Below, one piece after another: positions 16,226 through 24,114 of a stretch of DNA of 33,509 nucleotides. Position 1 is the first letter of the stretch. The number at the start of each line of letters is the position of its first letter. The DNA is from Oscillospiraceae bacterium (lineage in GTDB: Bacteria; Bacillota; Clostridia; Oscillospirales; CAG-272). Location of the stretch: contig SVTN01000004.1 of the NCBI GenBank assembly GCA_015063765.1, positions 1-33,509 on the forward strand, read 5' to 3'. Made by a program: the position numbers and the translations under genes. A model generated the notes under the pieces. The model made no database searches. It saw only the letters and a program-made list of their open reading frames with translations, and was not told the origin of the DNA.

Positions 16226-16975
16226 ATGGAATCCTTTGCCAAAAAACTGAAGGAACTCAAAAACCGCCGCGGTCTTACCGCAGGTGAGCTCAGTGAAAGA
16301 AGCGGTGTTCCGCTCGGCACTCTCAACAAGCTTTTGACAGGTGTGATCGAGGAGCCCAAGCTCTCCACCGCCAAGGCACTCGCTTCCGCACTTGGCACGA
16401 CGCTCGCCTCTATGATGGGCGAGGCAGCCGACATTCCCGCCGCGGAGGATGAGCGCAAGCTGCTCCACGACTACCGTGCCGCCGACGGTTACGGCAAGGC
16501 GCTCGTCCGCAAGGTCGCGGAAATGGAAAGCGGCCGCACAGCAGACGGCAGCGAAGCGCAGGACGACCGCGCCCTTCGCGCACAGGGCAACGATGAGAGT
16601 GCTGTGATCACTCTTCCCCTCTACTATTCTCCCGTTTCCGCCGGTCCGGGTGCAATTCTCGGCGGCGGCGAGCACGAAAGCATTGAGGTGCGTGCAAGCT
16701 ACGCCACCGAGCAAGCCGATTTTGCTCTGCGCGTCAGCGGCAACAGCATGGAGCCCCGCTTCAAGAGCGGCGACATCGTGCTGGTCCATCAGCAGGACAC
16801 CGTCCTCTTTGGCGAGCTTGGCATCTTCATCGCCGACGGCGAGGGCTATTTCAAGCGCTTCATGGGCGACAGACTCCACTCGCTTAACCCCGAATATCCC
16901 GACATTCCCCTCCGCCGCTTTGACGACTTCTTCTGTTGCGGCAAGGTGGTCGGTCATATGAAGAAGAAATCCTAA
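16226..16975 (+). CDS. XRE-type HTH plus S24 (LexA/CI-like) autoprotease transcriptional regulator
   Basis: HTH LKNRRGLTAGELSERSGVPLGTLNKLLTG; putative cleavage site VSAGPG; catalytic Ser region SGNSMEPRFKSGDIVLV; candidate Lys in GYFKRF. Confidence 0.92.
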   Translation: MESFAKKLKELKNRRGLTAGELSERSGVPLGTLNKLLTGVIEEPKLSTAKALASALGTTLASMMGEAADIPAAEDERKLLHDYRAADGYGKALVRKVAEMESGRTADGSEAQDDRALRAQGNDESAVITLPLYYSPVSAGPGAILGGGEHESIEVRASYATEQADFALRVSGNSMEPRFKSGDIVLVHQQDTVLFGELGIFIADGEGYFKRFMGDRLHSLNPEYPDIPLRRFDDFFCCGKVVGHMKKKS

Positions 16976-16983
16976 CAAAAACC

Positions 16984-17032
16984 AAAAAACGGTTGCAGGC
17001 TCTGCCCTTCGGGCGTCTGCAACCGTTTTTTC
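16984..17032. terminator. Bidirectional intrinsic terminator
   Basis: AAAAAACGGTTGCAG...CTGCAACCGTTTTTT with inner GCCC-TTCG-GGGC. Confidence 0.85.
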
Positions 17033-17041
17033 ATGTTCAGT

Positions 17042-18010
17042 TCAGTCTTCCTTGGTGGGTATCATGCCAAGCAGGGCGACCCCAAGCGTCAACACGCAGG
17101 TGACGGCAATACCGCCCTCAAGTCCAAAGGCACCGCCGCTCAAAAAGGACGAGCCCTCCACGGGCGAAAGAGAAAGAAGCGACACGGGAAGGGCGTTTCC
17201 GCTGACGGGCGAGCCGAAGACCAACCCGATCCCCACGCTCCACACCGCATGCAGCACCGCCGAGCCGAGCAAATTGCCAAAGCGGATCATATAAAGCGAT
17301 GAGAGCAGACCGAAAAGAAAGAAATTCAAGAAGGCGATGGGTGTTGCCCCCACCCCTGCCCGATGGAAGCAGGCGTAAAGCAGCGACCCAAGCAACACCG
17401 CAAAGCCAAGCGAGCGTCCTCTTGCAAGGGACACCGTCAGATATCCGCGGAAAAGAAGCTCCTCGGCAAAGCCCTCGATGAAAAGTCCGAAAAGAAGCAG
17501 AACGAACAGCAAAGGATCCGTTCTTGTCGGGGTGACGGGCGTTACCGCGCCGAAAAGATGGGCAAACGACGCGGCACCCAAGGCAAGCAAAAGTGCAAGC
17601 ACCGCCCCCAAAAGGGAGGAAAAGGCAGCTCTTTTTTTGCGGATGCCCATGGAAAGATAAGAGCGTTTTTCTATAGAGCGGCAGTAAAACAGCGCCGCGA
17701 CGCCGAGGAAGACGGTTGCAAAAAGGGTGGCAACAAGCACAGCATCCGTGCGGAGCAGGCGCTCTACCGTGTCAAGCAAAGCCCCCTCGTCGGGCAGCTC
17801 GGTCATGGTAGAAAAGCTCGCAAGGTACTCCTTGTCGGTAAAAAGCAACACGAGCGTGACCGGTGTCAAGGCAAAGCTTTGCAGCATTCCCGCGATCATA
17901 AAAACGAGAAGGAAGGCAAAAAAGACCTTGAACAAGGCCACGGGACGCTCTTCGGGAAGCCCCTCTCTTGCCGCCCGCAAAAAGGCGGGCGTTTTTAATT
18001 TTTCAAACAT
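17042..18010 (-). CDS. CPBP family intramembrane glutamic endopeptidase
   Basis: Multiple TM segments with FAEELLFRGYL (EExxxR), LLYACFHRA and LGSAVLHAVWS. Confidence 0.9.
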   Translation of the reverse strand: MFEKLKTPAFLRAAREGLPEERPVALFKVFFAFLLVFMIAGMLQSFALTPVTLVLLFTDKEYLASFSTMTELPDEGALLDTVERLLRTDAVLVATLFATVFLGVAALFYCRSIEKRSYLSMGIRKKRAAFSSLLGAVLALLLALGAASFAHLFGAVTPVTPTRTDPLLFVLLLFGLFIEGFAEELLFRGYLTVSLARGRSLGFAVLLGSLLYACFHRAGVGATPIAFLNFFLFGLLSSLYMIRFGNLLGSAVLHAVWSVGIGLVFGSPVSGNALPVSLLSLSPVEGSSFLSGGAFGLEGGIAVTCVLTLGVALLGMIPTKED

Positions 18011-18045
18011 ATTTCCCCTCTTAATTGTAAACAGTTCTTTTCAAA

Positions 18046-19188
18046 TCAGCTGTTTCCAAGCAACTGAACGATGTTGTATTCCTTACAGCTTACCGCACGG
18101 GGAAGGGTGTATTTTTCATCAATTCCCTGCGATTCGATTGCCGCAAGCTCCTCGCGCAAAAGGGTGCGATAGAGATAAATTCCCGCATAGTTCGGCAGGT
18201 TGCCGAAGCTGACATCAACCCACTCCTCATCCAAAAGATAGGGGGTCTTGTCAAGCGCATAGCGCATCACGTAATAGCTGCCGTTATCATCGGCGTTCCG
18301 CACCTTGACCACCTTGCCAACCGTATCGGCTTGGCGGAATGCAGAAAGGATCTCGTCGTTAAAGGATCTTGCATAGCTTTCCCCCGCATAGAGGTAAATG
18401 CCGTGGGGATAGTTGCCCGACGTCACCTTGAAGCTTTCATCGGTATATTCCGCTTCGAGCGCGGTGAACTCCTCCTCCGTCACCCCACTGCCGTCAAAGC
18501 CGAGGGAGCTCTCTAAAGCGGCGATCGCATCTGCGCCCGCCTCATCCTTCAAGTAGATGATGTTATAGCGAGAGTAATAGGTGTTATAAAAGCTCTCAAG
18601 CGCCTCACGGTAGGTGGTGCTGTAGACGACCGAGGGGTCCGAGAAGAGCTGCTTGTAAAGCGCTATATACTTTTGCTCGTAAAGTGCCACCTGCTTCACG
18701 GCACGCGGACCGACGCCGTAGGTCCTTTCGATCGCTTCAAAGGGAATTTCTCCAAAGCTCTCGGTCTTAAACTCTTCTACAAGCGAGTCAAGCGTTTCGT
18801 GATCGGTATCGGACAAGGAATAGCCCTCGCTGTCAAAGAGGGTGGCGGCAACAAAGCGCAGACGGATCTCTTCATCGATCATTTCACGGAAAAGCTGCCC
18901 ATAGCTCTTTCCGCTCGTCGCCTCCACGGCAGCCCACCCTGCGTCGCTGTCCTCGATCATAAGATCACGGTAGCGGACCTGATAGACGTATTTTTGACAG
19001 GAAAACCAATACGAATAGGCATCCTCTCTGAGCACGGCACCGCCAAAGCGGTATACGGCAGGTGACGCGTTCAAGACCATGACAAGACCGACGGTGAGCA
19101 CGGCAAGCGCCAAAAGCAGGGCGACAGCACCGAAAATAAACCGTTTTTTACGGTAGAAGGGTCTTTTTTCCGTTGTTACAGCATTCAT
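18046..19188 (-). CDS. PrsA/SurA-like membrane-anchored foldase-type protein with weak parvulin region
   Basis: N-terminal TM anchor, SurA-N-like helical region, downstream of mfd as in many Clostridia. Parvulin motifs not clearly present. Confidence 0.6.
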   Translation of the reverse strand: MNAVTTEKRPFYRKKRFIFGAVALLLALAVLTVGLVMVLNASPAVYRFGGAVLREDAYSYWFSCQKYVYQVRYRDLMIEDSDAGWAAVEATSGKSYGQLFREMIDEEIRLRFVAATLFDSEGYSLSDTDHETLDSLVEEFKTESFGEIPFEAIERTYGVGPRAVKQVALYEQKYIALYKQLFSDPSVVYSTTYREALESFYNTYYSRYNIIYLKDEAGADAIAALESSLGFDGSGVTEEEFTALEAEYTDESFKVTSGNYPHGIYLYAGESYARSFNDEILSAFRQADTVGKVVKVRNADDNGSYYVMRYALDKTPYLLDEEWVDVSFGNLPNYAGIYLYRTLLREELAAIESQGIDEKYTLPRAVSCKEYNIVQLLGNS

Positions 19189-19213
19189 CTTTTTTATCCT
19201 TTAAGCATGAAAT

Positions 19214-22200
19214 TCAAGCGTTTTTTGCGGCAAGGTACTCCGAAAGGATCTTGTACGCCGCATAAACGCCCTCCTCCCCCCGTCCAAGGCGGTAGGTCAC
19301 CACAGGACCGGAGGCGGCGGCAAGGAAGCGTAAGCTCTTATATTTTTCAAAAAGAACGCTCCAGACCGAAAGATCGGGAGATTCGCCAAGAAAACGCAAA
19401 GCGCCGTCCTTTTCGTCAATTTTCGCAATGCGGACGGCGGACGCCATCGCGCGGAGCGCCGCCACGTGAAGCAGACGCAAAACAGCGCGCGGCGGCTCGC
19501 CGTAGCGGTCGCACAGCTCGTCGGTCACGTCCGAAACGTCGGCGGCATCGCGGATAAAGGAGATCTTCTTATACATCTCCATGCGCTCGGCAGAGGTGCG
19601 GATATACCCCTCGGGAATGTGTGCATCCACCGCAAGCTCGATGCGCGACTCAAAGGGTGCTTCGATCACGTCGCCCCGCTCCTCCGAGATCGCCTCGTTG
19701 AGCAGGCGCACGTAGAGGTCGTAGCCGACGGCATCGATATGCCCGTGCTGCTCCGCGCCGAGCAGGTTGCCCGCACCGCGGATCTCAAGGTCGCGCAAGG
19801 CGATCTTAAAGCCTGCCCCGAAGGAGGCGTATTCCCGAATGGCGCGCAAGCGCTTCTCCGCGATCTCCGTGAGGCTTTTGCCGCGGCGGTAGGTGAAGTA
19901 GGCATACGCCTGCCGTCCCGAGCGTCCGACGCGACCTCTGAGCTGATGAAGCTGAGAAAGCCCCATGCGGTCGGCGTCCTCAATGATGAGGGTATTGGCG
20001 TTGGGAAGATCCACGCCCGTTTCCACGATGGTGGTGCAGATGAGAATATCGATCTCGCCGCGCACCAAGGATTGCCAGATGTCCTCCAACTCCTCCTTCG
20101 CCATCTTGCCGTGCGCAAACGCGATGTGCGCATCGGGGAAAGCACGGGAAAGCATGGATCCCGGGCGCTCCATGGTTTCAACGCGGTTGTAGAGATAAAG
20201 CACCTGACCGCCGCGGGCAAGCTCGCGCCTGACCGCCTCCTCTACAACGATGTCGCTGTGCTCCATCACGTAGGTCTGTACAGGCTGGCGGTCGGCAGGT
20301 GCTTCGTCCAGCACCGACATATCACGAATGCCGCTCATCGCCATGTTGAGGGTACGGGGGATGGGGGTCGCGGAAAGGGTAAGGACGTCCACGTCCTTCG
20401 CCATCGCCTTTAATTTTTCCTTCTGTCCCACGCCAAAGCGCTGCTCCTCGTCCACGATGAGCAGTCCGAGGTCGCGGAAGGCAACCCCCTTCGAAAGCAG
20501 GCTGTGGGTGCCGATGATAAGGTCGACGTCGCCTCTCGCCAGGCGGCGCAATATTTTTTCCTGCTCCTTGGGCTTTTTGAGCCTTGAGAGCATCTCAACG
20601 TTGACGGGATACCCGCGCATACGGGAGATGGCGGTCTGGTAGTGCTGCATGGCAAGAATGGTGGTCGGCACGAGAATGGCAACCTGCTTGCCCGAAACGA
20701 TCGCCTTAAAGGCGGCTCTGAGGGCAACCTCGGTCTTGCCGAAGCCCACGTCACCGCAAAGAAGACGGTCCATCGGCACAGGGCGCATCATATCGCCCTC
20801 GATCTCCTCGATCGCCTGCAATTGCGGCTCCGTTTCCTCAAACTCAAAATTCTCGGCAAACTCCCGTTCAAGATCGGTCGCGGGGGGATAAGCAAAGCCT
20901 TCCTTCTTCTGCCTTTCGGCGTAGAGAGCGATCAGCTCCTTTGCCATATCCTTCGCCGCCGCCTTGGCACGGCTCTTCTGTCTTTGCCAATCCGAGCCAC
21001 CCAGACGGGAGATCCGCACCGTGCCCTCCTCGGCACCTGCGCCGATATATTTGGCGATCATTTCAAGGCGCTCGGCAGGCAGAAGCAGGCTGTCCGAGCC
21101 TGCGTAACGAATGGTAATATAATCCCGCGTCACGCCGTCCTGTCGGATCTGCTGCATGCCGTCGAAGATACCGATGCCGTGCACGGCGTGCACCACGTAA
21201 TCTCCCACCGAAAGGTCGGCATAGGAAAGGATCTTTTGTCCCGCAGGACGGGGCGCACGGCGGCGTCCCGCACGCGCACGGCGGCGCTTTGCCCCCTCGT
21301 CGGGAGCGGTCGAAAGCAGGGCAATCTTGGGCACGAGAAGCTCAAAGCCCGAGGGATAACTGCCCCAAGTCACGCCCACGGCGCCGTCGGAAAGGATATC
21401 CCAATCCGCTTCGCTGTCCGAAGGGATGCGTCGAACGGTAAGAGAACGGGATTCGAGAAGCCCCGCAACGGCATCCGCCTCTGCCGCACTCTCGGCAACC
21501 ACAAGCACGCGGTAATAGCCGCTTTGCAGGGTGGCAATGTCCTCGCAAAGGAGATTTTCCTTGCCGAAATAAGAAACGGTACGGCGGGTACGGAAGCCAA
21601 ACAACCCCGCGAGCTTGCCGTTATAGCTGTTGCCGAAGCCGGTCACGTAGACGGGGATATGCTCGGTTAAAAAGTGAGAGAGGTCGCCGAGCGAGCCTGC
21701 AAACGCGGAATATCGCTTGTCAAGCAGACCGTCCTCCACAAGGCGCAAAGCCTCCTCGTGTAAAAGGGTAAGCCGCTTTTCGGTCGCATCGGACGTCATG
21801 CTGTCGCCGAGCACGAAAACGGCGGTTCTCTCCCCACCGAAATACGAAAGCAAGGTGGAAAACTCGGGATACAAAAGGGCGGTATAGCGATCGGCAAAGG
21901 GGATATCCCCATCACCGCCCAAGAGAGAAAGCTCGGTCGTCAAGGCGGAAAGGTTTTCCGCCGTCGCATGCGAGAGAAGCGTCTTGTGTGCCGCCGTCAT
22001 TGCCTCTCGTTTTTCCCCGTCCCAAAGGCTCTCGCGCGCAGGCGTGAGAGAAATGGCGGGAACGGCGGAGGTCACACGCTGGGAAATGGGGTCAAAGTAG
22101 GCAAGCCTGTCGATCTCGTCCCCGAAAAATTCAAGGCGCACGGGATAGGGCTCGCCTGCCGCATAAAGGTCAAAAATGCCCCCTCTGTGCGCAAACTGTC

Positions 22201-22732
22201 CTACACCTTCTACGAGCGAAACGGGGGTAAAGCCCATGCGCAAGAGCCGCTCGGCAAGAGCGGTGGGTGAGATCTCATCTCCCACACGCAGAGAAAGAGA
22301 ATTTTCTCCGAGTGTCGCAGGCGGAAGGGTGCGCTGTAAGGCGGCGAAGGGAGTCGTGACGACCGTCACGCATGCCCCCGACAAAAGACGACAAAGCACC
22401 GAGAGCCGTTCGCGCTCGGTGTCATGAGAAGCAGTAATATTCAGAAAAACGAAATCACGCGCAGGGAAATAATACGCCTCCTCTCCCTCCTCGAGCAGAA
22501 GAGAGGTGAGCGCCCTTCCCTCTCCCTCGTCACGAACGAGGATCAAACGGGGACGGGTCGCGTGATGGGATGCCGTTTTTAAGGCCTCGCTCAAAAACGC
22601 CTCCATGGCGCCGTCCGAAAGGCCCCCGGCACTGATCGGCAGAGGAACACGCGCGGTATACTGCTCGCCGAGCGTCAGCATCGCTTGCTTAAATTCTCTG
22701 TCGCAGGTGATCGCACGGGTAATAAACCGCAT
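19214..22732 (-). CDS. mfd: Transcription-repair coupling factor
   Basis: UvrB-like N-terminus, RNAP-interaction region, helicase motifs DRLLCGDVGFGKTEVALRAAF, LLIVDEEQRFGVGQKEKLK, LSATPIPRTLNMAMSGIRDMSVL, QLHQLRGRVGRSGRQAYAYF. Confidence 0.98.
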   Translation of the reverse strand: MRFITRAITCDREFKQAMLTLGEQYTARVPLPISAGGLSDGAMEAFLSEALKTASHHATRPRLILVRDEGEGRALTSLLLEEGEEAYYFPARDFVFLNITASHDTERERLSVLCRLLSGACVTVVTTPFAALQRTLPPATLGENSLSLRVGDEISPTALAERLLRMGFTPVSLVEGVGQFAHRGGIFDLYAAGEPYPVRLEFFGDEIDRLAYFDPISQRVTSAVPAISLTPARESLWDGEKREAMTAAHKTLLSHATAENLSALTTELSLLGGDGDIPFADRYTALLYPEFSTLLSYFGGERTAVFVLGDSMTSDATEKRLTLLHEEALRLVEDGLLDKRYSAFAGSLGDLSHFLTEHIPVYVTGFGNSYNGKLAGLFGFRTRRTVSYFGKENLLCEDIATLQSGYYRVLVVAESAAEADAVAGLLESRSLTVRRIPSDSEADWDILSDGAVGVTWGSYPSGFELLVPKIALLSTAPDEGAKRRRARAGRRRAPRPAGQKILSYADLSVGDYVVHAVHGIGIFDGMQQIRQDGVTRDYITIRYAGSDSLLLPAERLEMIAKYIGAGAEEGTVRISRLGGSDWQRQKSRAKAAAKDMAKELIALYAERQKKEGFAYPPATDLEREFAENFEFEETEPQLQAIEEIEGDMMRPVPMDRLLCGDVGFGKTEVALRAAFKAIVSGKQVAILVPTTILAMQHYQTAISRMRGYPVNVEMLSRLKKPKEQEKILRRLARGDVDLIIGTHSLLSKGVAFRDLGLLIVDEEQRFGVGQKEKLKAMAKDVDVLTLSATPIPRTLNMAMSGIRDMSVLDEAPADRQPVQTYVMEHSDIVVEEAVRRELARGGQVLYLYNRVETMERPGSMLSRAFPDAHIAFAHGKMAKEELEDIWQSLVRGEIDILICTTIVETGVDLPNANTLIIEDADRMGLSQLHQLRGRVGRSGRQAYAYFTYRRGKSLTEIAEKRLRAIREYASFGAGFKIALRDLEIRGAGNLLGAEQHGHIDAVGYDLYVRLLNEAISEERGDVIEAPFESRIELAVDAHIPEGYIRTSAERMEMYKKISFIRDAADVSDVTDELCDRYGEPPRAVLRLLHVAALRAMASAVRIAKIDEKDGALRFLGESPDLSVWSVLFEKYKSLRFLAAASGPVVTYRLGRGEEGVYAAYKILSEYLAAKNA

Positions 22733-22767
22733 CTTTCCTCCTTTTTGTAAACTTTAATTCACATTAC

Positions 22768-23389
22768 TCACTTAGAAAAGCGGTTAAGCGCCTCGTCCTC
22801 TTTTCCCGAGAGCCAAAGCGTGAGGGCATCGGGCAGGGTGGCGATCAAGGCGTCTATCGCCGCACGGTCCTCGGCGGGAAATTTTCCAAGCACGAAATCG
22901 GCAAGGTCGATGCGTGGGTCCCGGCGCTCGCCAACCCCCAGCTTAAAGCGCACGAAGGCGTCGGAGGACAGGCACTGAATGATGCTCTTTAACCCGTTAT
23001 GACCGCCCGCGCTTCCCTTTCTTCGGATGGACTCTGCCGGGCGCAAAGCTGATATCGTCACAAAAAACGATGATGTTTTCGGGGGGGATCTTGTAGAAGG
23101 ATGCCGCCTCTGCGACAGCCTCTCCCGACGCGTTCATATAGGTTTCGGGCTTCATAAATAGCACGCGCTTGCCCCCGATCACGCCCTCGCCGCACAGCGC
23201 GCGAAAACGCAGGCGCGACACCGTCGCGCCTGCTGCTGCAGCAACCTTATCGATGGCAAGAAAGCCAACGTTATGCCTTGTATCCGCGTACTCCCGTCCG
23301 GGGTTGCCAAGACCGACAACGAGGTGGGTGATGGGTGTGTGCGTCCCCTCCCCCTCGATCTTGCGAAACAAAGAAAAGATATCTGCCAT
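22768..23389 (-). pseudogene. pth: Peptidyl-tRNA hydrolase gene interrupted by a frameshift (near 23026-23032)
   Basis: Frame A (23389 to ~23030): THLVVGLGNPGREYADTRHNVGFLAIDKVA...NIIVFCDDISFAPGRV. Frame B (to 22768): IRRKGSAGGHNGLKSIIQCLSSDAFVRFKLGVGERRDPRIDLADFVLGKF. Together they make a complete Pth. Confidence 0.9.
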
Positions 23390-23396
23390 GGTGCTC

Positions 23397-24023
23397 TTAT
23401 TCCTCGTCCTTGACAGCGATCAGCTCATGTGCATAGGGCAGAGTCATGATGGCATCGCAAAGGACGTGCCATTCGGGGAGCTTGTGGTGGCGTCTTGCGT
23501 AATAGATATTGATGAGCGTTTCGTAGTTCATGGTTACGGTACGCATCTGGTGATAAGAGGAGGGGAGAAGCTGGATCATATCATCCCAATACGCGCGCTC
23601 GCGCGTTTCGAGGAATTTCTGTCTTTGCTCCTCTAAGACCTCGATCACGGCATCCAAAGCGGCAAGCGCCTTGTCGCTCATACGGTCGCAGGAAAAATCG
23701 TCCCTCGTAAATTCCTTCGCCTGAATTTTGTGCATGGTCGAGGTGGAGTTTGCCACCGTTGCCACCTTGTAGGTATCAAATTCCTTCCACCAATAAAGGG
23801 GTGCTGTGATATCCACCGAAACAAAGATCTGACGCAGATATTTGCGGTGGTCGCTGCCCGCCTTTGCGAGGCGTACGGCAAGCGAGAGGTCGTTTTCGCC
23901 AAGGATATAATTGCCCTTCTCGTCATAATAGCTGTCCGAGCGATCCCAGCTGTTCATGGGATTGCGCGCGCCGCGGATGGCGTTTTCCAAATTCATTGCT
24001 ACGAGTCTTTCTACCTTGATCAT
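23397..24023 (-). CDS. Conserved hypothetical, possibly ThyX-fold-related protein
   Basis: GENDLSLAVRLAKAGSDHRKYLRQIFVSVDITAPLYWWKEFDTYKVATVANSTSTMHKI...MIQLLPSSYHQMRTVTMNYETLINIYYARRHHKLPEWH; layout recalls ThyX but without its canonical motif. Confidence 0.65.
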   Translation of the reverse strand: MIKVERLVAMNLENAIRGARNPMNSWDRSDSYYDEKGNYILGENDLSLAVRLAKAGSDHRKYLRQIFVSVDITAPLYWWKEFDTYKVATVANSTSTMHKIQAKEFTRDDFSCDRMSDKALAALDAVIEVLEEQRQKFLETRERAYWDDMIQLLPSSYHQMRTVTMNYETLINIYYARRHHKLPEWHVLCDAIMTLPYAHELIAVKDEE

Positions 24024-24059
24024 CACGGTTTCCTCGCTTTATTTAAGATATTATACTTT

Positions 24060-24088
24060 ATAATACCATGAAAACGGGGGTGTGTCAA
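24060..24088 (-). promoter_or_regulatory. Sigma-A-type promoter for the ThyX-like/pth/mfd operon
   Basis: Minus strand TTGACA, 17-nt spacer, TATTAT. Confidence 0.75.
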
Positions 24089-24114
24089 GGATTTTTTTCG
24101 CGCGCGCCGCTTTT

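Noticed and set aside
20642-21670. 342-aa and other plus-strand ORFs within mfd
   Set aside because: Antisense to intact mfd helicase motifs; no plausible domain content.
23020-23045. Programmed frameshift in pth
   Set aside because: No slippery heptamer, stop-codon pause or downstream pseudoknot recognised by eye, and the product alignment fits a 2-nt loss better than recoding. Kept only as an alternative within the frameshift finding.
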